Shown here piece after piece: positions 31,890-39,795 of a DNA stretch of 46,344 bases; the first letter of the stretch is position 1, and each line of letters opens with the position of its first letter. The notes beneath the pieces are model-generated. The model saw nothing but the letters and a program-made list of their open reading frames with translations, ran no database searches and had not been told where the DNA came from. The DNA lies in assembly GCA_019418625.1 (NCBI GenBank), contig DYBL01000058.1, forward strand, positions 1 through 46,344. Direction: 5' to 3'. The translations under genes were made by a program, and so were the position numbers. The stretch is from Clostridiales bacterium (GTDB lineage: Bacteria; Bacillota; Clostridia; Oscillospirales; Oscillospiraceae).

Positions 31890-32649
31890 TCTCATCCAGG
31901 TCACTGACCTGAAAAAGCATTATAACCACGGTGCCATCAAGGCGCTGGACGGCGTCACCGTGGATATCAACGAAGGGGATGTGATGGTGGTCATCGGCCC
32001 CTCCGGCTCCGGCAAGTCCACGTTCCTGCGCAGCCTGAACCTGCTGGAGGTGCCGACCGCCGGCTCCATCGTCTTTGACGGGGTGGACATCACCAAAAAG
32101 AAGATCCAGAACGCCGATGGCAAGATGGTGAAGCTGGACATCGACCAGCACCGCCAGAAGATGGGCATGGTATTCCAGCACTTCAACCTGTTCCCCCACA
32201 TGACCATTATGGACAACATGACCCTGGCCCCCATCAAGGTCAAGCATATGCCCAAGGACCAGGCGGAGAAGAAGGCCCTGGCCCTTTTGGACCGGGTCGG
32301 CCTGAAGGACCGGGCCGACGCCTATCCCATCCAGCTCTCCGGCGGCCAGAAGCAGCGGATCGCCATCGTGCGGGCGCTGATGATGGAGCCCCAGGTGATG
32401 CTCTTTGACGAGCCCACCTCCGCTCTGGATCCGGAGATGGTGGGTGAGGTGCTGGAGGTCATGAAGGAGCTGGCCCAGGAGGGCATGACCATGGTGGTGG
32501 TCACCCACGAGATGGGCTTTGCCCGGGAAGTGGGCAACCGGGTGCTGTTCATGGCCGACGGCAAACTCCTGGAGCAGGGCAGCCCCTCCGATATTTTTGA
32601 ACACCCCCAGCATCCCCGGCTGCAGGACTTCCTCAGCAAGGTGCTGTGA
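31873..32649 (+). CDS. Polar amino-acid ABC transporter ATP-binding protein (GlnQ-like)
   Basis: 258 residues. Walker A GPSGSGKST, FQHFNLFPHMT Q-loop region, signature LSGGQKQRIAI, Walker B MLFDEPTSALDPE and THEMGFAREV with the switch His. A 12-residue charged insertion (KKKIQNADGKMVKLDI) precedes the Q-loop, more than in GlnQ. GTG start at 31873 with AAGGAG upstream, inside the permease end. A strong terminator follows, so the transporter is a self-contained three-gene unit. Confidence 0.95.
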   Translation: MATRDSLIQVTDLKKHYNHGAIKALDGVTVDINEGDVMVVIGPSGSGKSTFLRSLNLLEVPTAGSIVFDGVDITKKKIQNADGKMVKLDIDQHRQKMGMVFQHFNLFPHMTIMDNMTLAPIKVKHMPKDQAEKKALALLDRVGLKDRADAYPIQLSGGQKQRIAIVRALMMEPQVMLFDEPTSALDPEMVGEVLEVMKELAQEGMTMVVVTHEMGFAREVGNRVLFMADGKLLEQGSPSDIFEHPQHPRLQDFLSKVL

Positions 32650-32664
32650 TCCCCTTGCCGTTTT

Positions 32665-32699
32665 CAGGGCGCGCACCTTCCGTGCGCGCCCTGGTTTTT
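32665..32699 (+). terminator. Terminator of the amino-acid ABC operon
   Basis: Perfect 12-bp stem CAGGGCGCGCAC, loop CTTCC, then G and T6. Confidence 0.93.
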
Positions 32700-32757
32700 T
32701 CGGCGGCCCAGGCCGCCTCCATTCGCCTCCGGGCAGTTGAAGAAAGGAGCAAACCCT

Positions 32758-34200
32758 ATGACAGAGCAAAAGAAAGCGGCCATTGCCGCCGTTGAGGCAA
32801 AGGCCGGACTCATCGCGGACGTAGCCGACCGGATCTGGGACTACGCAGAGCTCTCTTTGCAGGAAGAGCGCTCTGCCGCGCTGTACTGTGAGGTCCTGGA
32901 AAAAGAGGGCTTCACCGTGGAAAAGGGCATCTGCGGCATCCCCACCGCCTTCTCCGCCACCTTCGGCAGCGGCCGGCCCATCATCGGATTGCTGGCGGAA
33001 TACGACGCTCTCTCCGGCCTTTCCCAGGAAGGCGGCAGCCTGGAGCGGAAGGAGCGGGAGTCCGGCGGCTGCGGACACGGCTGCGGACACAATCTGCTGG
33101 GCGCCGGCGCCTTTGCCGCGGCGCTGGGCGTCAAGGCCTTTTTGGAGTCCACCGGCACCCCCGGCACCGTGGTCCTCTACGGCTGCCCCGGCGAGGAGGG
33201 CGGCGCCGCCAAGGCCTTCATGGCCCGGGACGGGCTGTGGTACGGTCTGGACGCCGCTTTGACCTGGCACCCGGAGGACGTGAATGAGGTGCTCACCGGC
33301 TCGTCCAACTCCTGCATCCAGACCCAGTATCTCTTTACCGGCGTGGCCTCCCACGCTGCCGGTGCCCCTGACCGGGGCCGCAGCGCCCTGGACGCCGTGG
33401 AGCTGATGAACATCGGCGTGCAGTTCCTGCGGGAGCATATGAGTGACAAGGCCCGGGTCCACTATGCCATCACCGATGCCGGCGGCCGCAGCCCCAACGT
33501 GGTGCAGCCCAAGGCCAGCGTTTTGTATATGGTGCGCTCCAACCACGTTGCCGAGGCAGTGGAACTTCAAAAGCGGGTGGACAAGATCGCCCAGGGCGCC
33601 GCCCTTATGACGGAGACCACCTACGAAAAGCTGTTTATCGACGGACTGGCGGACACCGTCACCAACCACGCCCTGGAGCGGGTGCTCCATGAAAACTTCC
33701 AGGCCCTGGGCGTGCCCGATTACACCCAGGAGGAGCTGTCCTTTGCCGACGCTCTGGCCGCCACCTATCCCGGCAGCGACGCCGTACCCGGCATCGGCAG
33801 CCAGTACGACAGCGACTACGCCCAGCGCGCCGCGCAGCTGCGCCGTGAAGCGGGACACGCCATGAACAGCTTCCTGCTGCCCTTGTATCAAGGAGACGTG
33901 TTCCGTCCCGGCTCCACCGATGTGGGCGACGTGAGCTGGCAGTGCCCCACCGCCCAGATCGAAGTGGCGGCCTGGCCCAACGGCTGTCCCGGCCACAGCT
34001 GGCAGAACGTCTCCTGCGACCGTACGTCCATCGGCCACAAGGCCGCCGTCCACGCGGGCAAGGTGCTCTGCGCCTCTGTCATCGACCTTCTTACCCAGCC
34101 GGCGCTGCTGGAGGAGGCAAAGGCAGAGTTCCTCCGCCGCACTGCGGCCGGGTATGTGTGCCCCATCCCCGCTGATGCCGTCCCCACCATTGCCCTTTGA
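32758..34200 (+). CDS. M20 family amidohydrolase, AbgB-like (p-aminobenzoyl-glutamate hydrolase type)
   Basis: 480 residues, the same size as E. coli AbgB (481). Metal-site motifs: LLAEYDALSGLSQ, CGHGCGHNLLG, YGCPGEEGGAAK, TWHPEDVNEV and, near the end, GDVSWQCPTAQIEV with FTGVASHAAGAPDRGRSALDA forming the dimerisation lid. AbgB-type enzymes cleave p-aminobenzoyl-glutamate and other N-acyl amino acids; the true substrate here is unknown. ATG at 32758 has AAAGGAG eight bases upstream. It stands between an amino-acid importer and a nucleobase permease, each with its own terminator or promoter. Confidence 0.88.
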   Translation: MTEQKKAAIAAVEAKAGLIADVADRIWDYAELSLQEERSAALYCEVLEKEGFTVEKGICGIPTAFSATFGSGRPIIGLLAEYDALSGLSQEGGSLERKERESGGCGHGCGHNLLGAGAFAAALGVKAFLESTGTPGTVVLYGCPGEEGGAAKAFMARDGLWYGLDAALTWHPEDVNEVLTGSSNSCIQTQYLFTGVASHAAGAPDRGRSALDAVELMNIGVQFLREHMSDKARVHYAITDAGGRSPNVVQPKASVLYMVRSNHVAEAVELQKRVDKIAQGAALMTETTYEKLFIDGLADTVTNHALERVLHENFQALGVPDYTQEELSFADALAATYPGSDAVPGIGSQYDSDYAQRAAQLRREAGHAMNSFLLPLYQGDVFRPGSTDVGDVSWQCPTAQIEVAAWPNGCPGHSWQNVSCDRTSIGHKAAVHAGKVLCASVIDLLTQPALLEEAKAEFLRRTAAGYVCPIPADAVPTIAL

Positions 34201-34251
34201 CAAATTGCACAGCAAATCGCAACAAATTTTTGTTTTGTCAAAAAATTTTTT
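34196..34251 (+). terminator. Possible terminator after the amidohydrolase gene
   Basis: TTTGACAAA (34196-34204) and TTTGTCAAA (34234-34242) are perfect inverted repeats 29 bp apart, followed by T6 at 34246-34251. The long loop makes it a weak call; it could be an operator instead. Confidence 0.35.
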
Positions 34252-34253
34252 GT

Positions 34254-34282
34254 TTGCTTTTGCAAAATCATGATGGTATGAT
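34254..34282 (+). promoter_or_regulatory. Promoter of the nucleobase permease gene
   Basis: TTGCTT (34254-34259), 17 bp, TATGAT (34277-34282). No purine riboswitch is visible in the short leader. Confidence 0.65.
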
Positions 34283-34322
34283 ACAGTTGTACTGAGAAAC
34301 CAAACCGAAAGGAGCCATTAGT

Positions 34323-35684
34323 ATGGAATCTTCTCCCCGCGGTCGTGATCTCCTGTTTCAATTCACCGGCAGACCCCCTCTTGGTACCTCTGTCTCCCTG
34401 GCGCTGCAGCATCTGGTAGCCATGATCGTCGGCTGCGTGACGCCGCCGATCATCATTGCCGGAGCCGTCGGCCTCAGCCAGGCGGACCGGGTGCTTTTGA
34501 TCCAGGCATCCCTGGTCATGTCCGCCGTCTGCACGCTGCTGCAGCTGTTCCCCATCGGCCGGTACTTCGGCTCCGGCCTTCCCGTGATCCTGGGCGTGAG
34601 CTTTGCCTACGTGCCCAGCATGCAGGCCATCGCCTCCTCCGGCGGCGGTGTGGCAGCCATTGCCGGCGCCATGATCGTCGGCGGCGTGGTGGCCATCATC
34701 GTGGGCATTTTCGTCAAGAAGATCCGTCTTTTGTTCCCGCCGGTCATCACCGGCACAGTGGTGTTCACCATCGGCCTTTCCCTCTATCCCACCGCCATCA
34801 ACTACATGGCCGGCGGTACGGCCAACACCGCGGAGGCCATTGCCGCCTCCGGTGCCTCCGAGTCCCTCATCTACGGTTCCTGGCAGAACTGGCTGATAGC
34901 TGCCCTGACGCTGACGGCAGTCATCGTGCTCAATCACTTCGCCAAGGGTCTTTGCAAGCTGGCCTCCATCCTCATCGGCATGCTGTTCGGCTATGTGATC
35001 GCTGCCGTATTCTTCGATATGGTGAGCTTTTCCAGCGTGGGCGAGGCCGCCTGGTTCTCCCTGCCCCAGTTCATGCACTTCGGCGTGACCTTTGATCCCG
35101 CCTCCTGCATCGCCATCGGCTTGCTGTTTGCCATCAACTCCATCCAGGCCATCGGCGACTTCACCGCCACCACCGTGGGCGGCATGGACCGTGACCCCAC
35201 CGACCGGGAACTGCAGGGCGGCATCATCGCCTACGGCGCCAGCAACATCCTCACGGCCCTCTTCGGCGGCCTTCCCACCGCTACATATTCCCAGAACGTG
35301 GGCATCGTGACCACCAACAAGGTCATCAACCGCACGGTGTTTGCCCTGACCGGCGTATTTTTGCTGCTGGCGGGCGTGTCTCCCAAGTTCGCCGCCATTC
35401 TCACTACCATCCCGCAGTGCGTGCTGGGCGGCGCCACGGTGACCGTGTTCTCCACCATCGCCATGACCGGCATGAAGCTCATCGCCTCCCAGGAGCTCTC
35501 CGCCCGCAACACCACCATCGTGGGTCTCTCCGCCGCTCTGGGCGTGGGCATCTCCCAGGCCGCCGGCTCTTTGAGCCAGTTCCCCGACAGCTTGACCATG
35601 ATCTTCGGCAAGTCCCCCGTGGTGGTCGCTACCATCATGGCCGTTCTGCTGAACCTGGTACTGCCCCGGGAGAAGAAATCCTGA
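34323..35684 (+). CDS. NCS2 family nucleobase permease (xanthine/uracil)
   Basis: 453 residues, 12-14 membrane helices. Family markers: ALQHLVAMIVG in the first helix (the QH motif), NSIQAIGDFTATT and the NAT signature QNVGIVTTNK. Subtype resembles xanthine/urate permeases (PbuX/XanP) more than UraA, but this is by eye only. Imports a nucleobase with H+. AAAGGAG precedes the ATG. The terminator is shared with the convergent hxlR-type gene. Confidence 0.92.
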   Translation: MESSPRGRDLLFQFTGRPPLGTSVSLALQHLVAMIVGCVTPPIIIAGAVGLSQADRVLLIQASLVMSAVCTLLQLFPIGRYFGSGLPVILGVSFAYVPSMQAIASSGGGVAAIAGAMIVGGVVAIIVGIFVKKIRLLFPPVITGTVVFTIGLSLYPTAINYMAGGTANTAEAIAASGASESLIYGSWQNWLIAALTLTAVIVLNHFAKGLCKLASILIGMLFGYVIAAVFFDMVSFSSVGEAAWFSLPQFMHFGVTFDPASCIAIGLLFAINSIQAIGDFTATTVGGMDRDPTDRELQGGIIAYGASNILTALFGGLPTATYSQNVGIVTTNKVINRTVFALTGVFLLLAGVSPKFAAILTTIPQCVLGGATVTVFSTIAMTGMKLIASQELSARNTTIVGLSAALGVGISQAAGSLSQFPDSLTMIFGKSPVVVATIMAVLLNLVLPREKKS

Positions 35685-35695
35685 ATACTGCTATT

Positions 35696-35732
35696 AAAAA
35701 ACCCGGACAGCCTGAGGCTGTCCGGGTTTTTT
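35696..35732. terminator. Bidirectional terminator
   Basis: CCCGGACAGCC (35702-35712) with its complement at 35716-35726, loop TGA, flanked by A6 and T6. It serves both convergent genes. Confidence 0.92.
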
Positions 35733-36105
35733 ATTTTTCCTCATAAAACAGACATGCATCACAGTGTGAGCGCAGCGGCGCATGCTCCTCCATATAGCGA
35801 TTGCCCCAATCCATCAGCTGTCCCAGCACGGTCAGCAGCGACTTTCCGCTCTCCGTCAGCCGGTACTCCACCCGCACCGGCACCTCATTATACTGCTCCC
35901 GGTGGACGATCCCGTATTCTTCCAGATGTTTGAGAGACTGGGAGAGCATCACGTTGGTGATCCCCGGGATCCCGCGTCGGATCTGATTATAGCGCTTGGG
36001 TGTGCCGTCCTTCAAAAGGCAAATGATGCTCAGCCGCCACTTCCCGCCGACCATATCCATGGTCAGCCGCAGCGGGCAGATATCGCCATGCAGCTGTTCG
36101 TCCAT
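35731..36105 (-). CDS. HxlR family transcriptional regulator
   Basis: 124 residues, winged helix: MVGGKWRLSIICLLKDGTPK, RYNQIRRGIPGITNVMLSQSL, RTE-like REQYNEVPVRVEYRLTESG. Cys10 in ICPLRLTMDM is at the position of the conserved redox- or electrophile-sensing cysteine of YodB/HypR-type members. A C-terminal HCDAC motif adds two more cysteines. ATG at 36105 follows AAGGAGG by seven bases; the GTG six bases earlier is too close. It is divergent from a flavodoxin gene and there are matching inverted repeats in both promoters, so it probably represses itself and the flavodoxin. Confidence 0.9.
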   Translation of the reverse strand: MDEQLHGDICPLRLTMDMVGGKWRLSIICLLKDGTPKRYNQIRRGIPGITNVMLSQSLKHLEEYGIVHREQYNEVPVRVEYRLTESGKSLLTVLGQLMDWGNRYMEEHAPLRSHCDACLFYEEK

Positions 36106-36121
36106 GTACACGCCTCCTTCC

Positions 36122-36141
36122 TGGTAAGAAAAACCTTACCA
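36122..36141. promoter_or_regulatory. Candidate HxlR operator 1
   Basis: TGGTAAG-N6-CTTACCA, perfect 7-bp arms; it overlaps the predicted -10 of the hxlR-type gene. Confidence 0.55.
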
Positions 36142-36168
36142 TATACAAAAAAACTGCGTTCTTGTGAA
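36140..36168 (-). promoter_or_regulatory. Predicted promoter of the HxlR gene
   Basis: On the minus strand, TTCACA (36168-36163), 17 bp, TATATG (36145-36140). Confidence 0.5.
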
Positions 36169-36189
36169 ATTTTTGTTTCTGTCTATAAT
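36162..36189 (+). promoter_or_regulatory. Predicted promoter of the flavodoxin gene
   Basis: TTGTGA (36162-36167), 16 bp, TATAAT (36184-36189). Confidence 0.65.
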
Positions 36190-36195
36190 CAAAAG

Positions 36196-36214
36196 TGGTA
36201 AGTAAATTATACCA
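36196..36214. promoter_or_regulatory. Candidate HxlR operator 2
   Basis: TGGTA-N9-TACCA just after the flavodoxin -10, where binding would block transcription; a further TACCA half-site follows at 36217-36221. Confidence 0.5.
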
Positions 36215-36244
36215 GATACCAAATATTTATCAAGGAGGATCTTT

Positions 36245-36733
36245 ATGAAGCTGTCTATCGTGTATGACTCCAAAACCGGCAGCACCGCCAAAATGGCGGA
36301 ATACATTGCAGAGGGGATCCGAACCGTGCCAGGCGCACAGGTACAGATCTTCCCCATCACCGCAGTGGACGAAGCCTATGTGAAGGCAAGCAGCGCGCTC
36401 ATCGTGGGCACGCCCACCTACAACGGCAGCCTGACTGCCCGTATGAAATCGTGGCTGGAAGAGGCTCCGGCAAAACTGGATGTCGCCGGAAAGCTGGGCG
36501 GCGCCTTTGCCACTGCCGCCTTCATCCACGGCGGCGGTGATCTGGCCATCCAGTGCGTGCTGACCCATCTGATGGTGGACGGCATGATGGTCTATTCCGG
36601 CGGACAGGCGTGGGGCATGCCGGTGATCCATCTGGGGCCGGTGGCCATCGCCCCGGAGCTGGACAGCTTCGCCCAGCTGTTCCGCACCTATGGTGAGCGT
36701 ATGGCCCGGCAGGCGGCCAGCCTGAATGCATAA
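36245..36733 (+). CDS. Flavodoxin family protein
   Basis: 162 residues. FMN phosphate-binding loop SKTGSTAKMAEYI after the first strand, GTPTYNGSLTARMKSWLE in the second flavin loop, and GGAFATAAFIHGGGD in the third, the WrbA-like flavodoxin/NAD(P)H:quinone reductase pattern. It could reduce quinones or carry electrons; the divergent HxlR regulator with a candidate sensing cysteine favours a role against quinone or redox stress. AAGGAGG precedes the ATG. It ends in its own terminator. Confidence 0.9.
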   Translation: MKLSIVYDSKTGSTAKMAEYIAEGIRTVPGAQVQIFPITAVDEAYVKASSALIVGTPTYNGSLTARMKSWLEEAPAKLDVAGKLGGAFATAAFIHGGGDLAIQCVLTHLMVDGMMVYSGGQAWGMPVIHLGPVAIAPELDSFAQLFRTYGERMARQAASLNA

Positions 36734-36737
36734 TGCA

Positions 36738-36774
36738 GACAGCGCCGGAGCAAATTGCTCCGGCGCTGTCTTTT
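36738..36774 (+). terminator. Terminator of the flavodoxin gene
   Basis: GACAGCGCCGGAGCA (36738-36752) pairs with TGCTCCGGCGCTGTC (36756-36770), followed by T4. The gene convergent to it ends ten bases away. Confidence 0.85.
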
Positions 36775-36784
36775 CAACAAACGC

Positions 36785-38188
36785 TTACACCGTGCCCTTG
36801 GGGTGCTCCAGCTCCGCCATGGAGCGGCGGAACTGGAAGAAGAACATGGTGGCCGTGGTCCACACTGCCAGAAGATCCGCCACCGGCTCTGCCAGGAACA
36901 CGGCAAACGCCTTGTCCGTAAAGAACAGGGGCAGGATATAAATGAGCGGGATCAGCAGAATGATCTTGCGCAGCACCGCCAGGAACAGGGACGTCTTCGC
37001 ATTGCCCAGGGCGATGAACGTCTGCTGGCAGGCGATCTGCACACCGAACACACCCGTGGCCGCCATGTAGATCCGCAGAGCCCAGGAGGCATAGTCCACC
37101 AGCTCCGGGGAATTATTAAAGATCAGAATGAACATCCGGGGGAACAGCTGCACCAGGATCCAAAGGCCCATGGAGTAGACCACGCAGGCCTTCAGCAGGC
37201 ACTTGAAGGCCTCCCGCACCCGCTCCGCCTTTCTGGCGCCGTAGTTATAGCTGACAATGGGCTGGGCGCCCTGGGTCAGGCCCTGGAGCGGCATCATGGC
37301 AAACTGCATGATACTGGTGAGCACCGTCATGGCGCCCACGGCGATGTCGCCGCCGTATTTGAGCAGGGAGGAGTTGAAGCAAATGGCGATGAGGCTCTCC
37401 GTGGACTGCATGATAAACGGAGAGAGGCCCAACGCCAGGCAGGGGAATACCACCTTGGCCCGGGGGCGCAGGTTCTTTCCTTTCAGACGCCACTTGGTGT
37501 TCTTGCTCCGCAGGAACTGCAGCACCCACGCGGCGGACACCGCCTGGGAGAGGATGGTGGCCAGCGCCGCGCCCCGGACGCCCATGTCGAACCCGAAGAT
37601 GAAAATGGGGTCCAGGATCGTATTGAGAATGGCGCCGATGAGCACTGTGCGCATGCTGACGGTGGTGAAGCCCTGGGCGGTGATATAGGCATTCATACCC
37701 AATGTCACCTGAACAAACAGCGTGCCCAGCGCATAGATGTTCATATAGTCCATGGCGTAGCCAATGGTATTTTCACTGGCGCCGAAGGTCAGCAGCATGG
37801 GCTCAGCGAACAGGCGCAGCACCACGGTCAAAACAAGAGACACTGCCACCAGCATGGTAAAGCAGTTGCCCATGATGCGCTCAGACTCCTCCGCCTCGCC
37901 CCGGCCCTCCGCAATGGAAGCTCTGGGGGCGCCGCCCATGCCCAGCAGGGCTGCAAAGGCCGACACCACCATGATGACCGGCAGACACACGCCTACGCCG
38001 GTCAGCGCCAGCTTGCCCACAGTGTCCACCGGCGTCATGTGGCCGATATACACCCGGTCCACCAGGTTGTAGAGCATATTGACGATCTGGGAAGTGATGG
38101 TGGGCATAGCCAGGGAAAACAGCAGCCGGCTCACCTTCCCGCTTCCCAGATCCACACTTTCTTTGATTTCATCCGCCTTTTTCCTCAT
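36785..38188 (-). CDS. MATE family efflux transporter (MepA-like)
   Basis: 467 residues, twelve predicted helices. The first helix has the SLAMPTITSQIVNMLYNLVDR pattern (given in part), followed by VYIGHM, GASENTIGYAMDY, and the second-repeat QGLTQGAQPIVSYNYGARK typical of MATE proteins. It exports drugs or metabolites in exchange for Na+ or H+. The ATG overlaps the MarR stop (ATGA), so both genes form one operon under the MarR-site promoter. Confidence 0.93.
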   Translation of the reverse strand: MRKKADEIKESVDLGSGKVSRLLFSLAMPTITSQIVNMLYNLVDRVYIGHMTPVDTVGKLALTGVGVCLPVIMVVSAFAALLGMGGAPRASIAEGRGEAEESERIMGNCFTMLVAVSLVLTVVLRLFAEPMLLTFGASENTIGYAMDYMNIYALGTLFVQVTLGMNAYITAQGFTTVSMRTVLIGAILNTILDPIFIFGFDMGVRGAALATILSQAVSAAWVLQFLRSKNTKWRLKGKNLRPRAKVVFPCLALGLSPFIMQSTESLIAICFNSSLLKYGGDIAVGAMTVLTSIMQFAMMPLQGLTQGAQPIVSYNYGARKAERVREAFKCLLKACVVYSMGLWILVQLFPRMFILIFNNSPELVDYASWALRIYMAATGVFGVQIACQQTFIALGNAKTSLFLAVLRKIILLIPLIYILPLFFTDKAFAVFLAEPVADLLAVWTTATMFFFQFRRSMAELEHPKGTV

Positions 38189-38631
38189 AGCTTCTGCTCC
38201 TCTCCGGCCATGCGCGCACTGTTGGCCACGATTTTCTCCAGAATCACCCGGAGCGTTTCAGTTTCCTCCGGTGTCAGCCCTTCAAACAAGGCCCGGCCGC
38301 AGCGGGCCTGCACCGCCTGGGCCTCCCGGGCCACCGGCCACCCCGTCTGGGTAATGGTCAGGTGAACGATCCGCCGGTCCCGCTGGCTGGGGCAGCGTTC
38401 CAGAAGGCCCTTGCCCACCAGCAGCTCCACCGCCTGGGACACCTGGGATTTGCCCAGTCCCCGCACCATCACCATGTCCCGGGCCGTATCACACCCGGGG
38501 TTATTGGCCAGGAACAGCAGGACCCGCATCTCGCCTATGGTCAGTCCGCACCGTTCCAGGACCGGGGAGATCCTCTGGGCGAACACCCGCTCAAACTGCC
38601 GGGCCGCCCGTAAAAGTTGGGAAAACTCCAT
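38185..38631 (-). CDS. MarR family transcriptional regulator
   Basis: 148 residues, winged helix: LTIGEMRVLLFLANNPGC, LGKSQVSQAVELLVGKGLLER and the wing DRRIVHLTITQTG. It is a ligand-responsive repressor in most families. Two palindromes just upstream at the predicted transcription start (38649-38677) are likely its operators, giving autorepression and control of the coupled MATE pump. No clear ribosome site is seen; GGAGGGGCGT precedes the ATG at short spacing. Confidence 0.92.
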   Translation of the reverse strand: MEFSQLLRAARQFERVFAQRISPVLERCGLTIGEMRVLLFLANNPGCDTARDMVMVRGLGKSQVSQAVELLVGKGLLERCPSQRDRRIVHLTITQTGWPVAREAQAVQARCGRALFEGLTPEETETLRVILEKIVANSARMAGEEQKL

Positions 38632-38648
38632 ACGCCCCTCCGTTCTTT

Positions 38649-38677
38649 GTTCTTTTTAGAACCGTTCTTTTTTGAAC
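38649..38677. promoter_or_regulatory. Twin MarR operator palindromes
   Basis: GTTC-TTTTTA-GAAC (38649-38662) and GTTC-TTTTTT-GAAC (38664-38677) lie one base apart, just after the -10 of the marR-type gene. Confidence 0.6.
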
Positions 38678-38683
38678 TATATT

Positions 38684-38712
38684 AAGATAGCATCTTTTCA
38701 CAATATTGTCAA
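38684..38712 (-). promoter_or_regulatory. Predicted promoter of the MarR-MATE operon
   Basis: On the minus strand, TTGACA (38712-38707), 17 bp, TATCTT (38689-38684). Confidence 0.65.
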
Positions 38713-38731
38713 TCCATTCGGACTTTTGTCA

Positions 38732-38760
38732 TTGACAAAGGTGAAAAAGCGTATTATGAT
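38732..38760 (+). promoter_or_regulatory. DegV gene promoter
   Basis: TTGACA (38732-38737), 17 bp, TATGAT (38755-38760). Confidence 0.85.
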
Positions 38761-38768
38761 TAAAGAAA

Positions 38769-38791
38769 AATCTGGTTTTTAAAACCAGATT
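38769..38791. promoter_or_regulatory. Perfect palindrome at the DegV transcription start
   Basis: AATCTGGTTTT and AAAACCAGATT form 11-bp perfect arms around one T, 9 bp after the -10 and 14 bp before the ATG. It is a likely operator; as RNA its 3' arm ends next to the ribosome site. Confidence 0.55.
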
Positions 38792-38805
38792 ACAAGGAGT
38801 TTTAT

Positions 38806-39654
38806 ATGACTTGGAATATTGTCAGTGACAGCAGCTGCGACCTGCGCATGTCCGCCTTTGAAAGCGATCTTGTCCGGTTTGAGACAGTCCCCCTGCGGCT
38901 GCAGGTAGGGGCGCGGGAATTTCTGGACAACGACGATCTGGTGGTGCCCGATCTTCTGGATGCCATGGCGGCAGAGAAATCGGCTTCCTCTTCCGCCTGT
39001 CCCTCTCCGGCCGCCTTTGCCCGGGCCTTTGAAGGCGGGGATTGCACCGTGTGCTTCACCATCTCCTCCAACCTCTCCGGCACGTACAATGCCGCGGTCA
39101 TGGGCCGGGAAATGGTGCTGGAGGAGCACCCCGAAAAGAAGATCTGCGTCATTGACTCCAAATCCACAGCGGGCGCCATGGTCCTTTTGATCCGCAAGGC
39201 CAAGGCGCTGATGGAAGCCGCCGCCGGCCCGGAGGACTTCGAGAGCATCTGCGACCAGCTGCGGCTGTATCAGGCTGCCCTGCGCACCTGCTTCACCCTG
39301 GAGAATTTCGACAACCTCATCAAAAACGGCCGCATGCGCCCCCTGGTGGGCACGCTGCTGCACTCTCTGGGCATCCACGTCATCGCCGACGCCACGCCCC
39401 AGGGCACCATCCACGTGGCCGACAAGGCCCGCGGCGAGGCCAAGACCTACAAGGCCATCACCGCTCTCATGCGGCAGAGCAAGGACTGCACCGGCGCGGA
39501 GGTGGTCATCTCCCACTGTGAGAACCTCTCCGGCGCCCTGAAGCTCAAGCAGCAGATCCTGGAGGATCTTCCCGTGCACAGCGTGGACATCCTCCCCTGC
39601 CGGGGCCTGACCAGCTTCTACGCCATGGAAAAAGGGCTCATCCTCGGCTACTGA
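38806..39654 (+). CDS. DegV family fatty-acid-binding protein
   Basis: 282 residues. Family motifs: IVSDSSCDL at the N-terminus, FTISSNLSGTYNAA with the fatty-acid carboxylate-binding Ser, IDSKSTAGAMVLL and the C-terminal HCENLSGAL. DegV/FakB proteins present fatty acids to the FakA kinase or carry lipids; no fakA is in the window. AAGGAG precedes the ATG. It has its own promoter with a perfect palindrome in the leader and its own terminator, so it is a separately regulated unit. Confidence 0.92.
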   Translation: MTWNIVSDSSCDLRMSAFESDLVRFETVPLRLQVGAREFLDNDDLVVPDLLDAMAAEKSASSSACPSPAAFARAFEGGDCTVCFTISSNLSGTYNAAVMGREMVLEEHPEKKICVIDSKSTAGAMVLLIRKAKALMEAAAGPEDFESICDQLRLYQAALRTCFTLENFDNLIKNGRMRPLVGTLLHSLGIHVIADATPQGTIHVADKARGEAKTYKAITALMRQSKDCTGAEVVISHCENLSGALKLKQQILEDLPVHSVDILPCRGLTSFYAMEKGLILGY

Positions 39655-39684
39655 TTGAAATACGGCCAAATATCCCAATACAGG

Positions 39685-39717
39685 AAAGAACAGGCTTCGG
39701 CCTGTTCTTTTTTTTAT
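39685..39717 (+). terminator. Terminator of the DegV gene
   Basis: AAAGAACAGGC with its complement around a TTCG tetraloop, followed by at least eight T. Confidence 0.93.
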
Positions 39718-39795
39718 TTTCCGCGCATGAAACGGGAAAAAACACAGACCCTATGCCAGAGCAAACCCTGCGAGAAAAAAAGGAGTGAACCAAGT

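Noticed and set aside
31843..34215. 790-codon open frame on the minus strand
   Set aside because: It is the complement of the ATPase and amidohydrolase genes; GC-rich DNA leaves antisense frames open, and composition is Gly/His/Val-rich without motifs.
34196..34322. Purine riboswitch before the nucleobase permease
   Set aside because: The leader after the predicted start is only about 35 nt, too short, and lacks the conserved loops.
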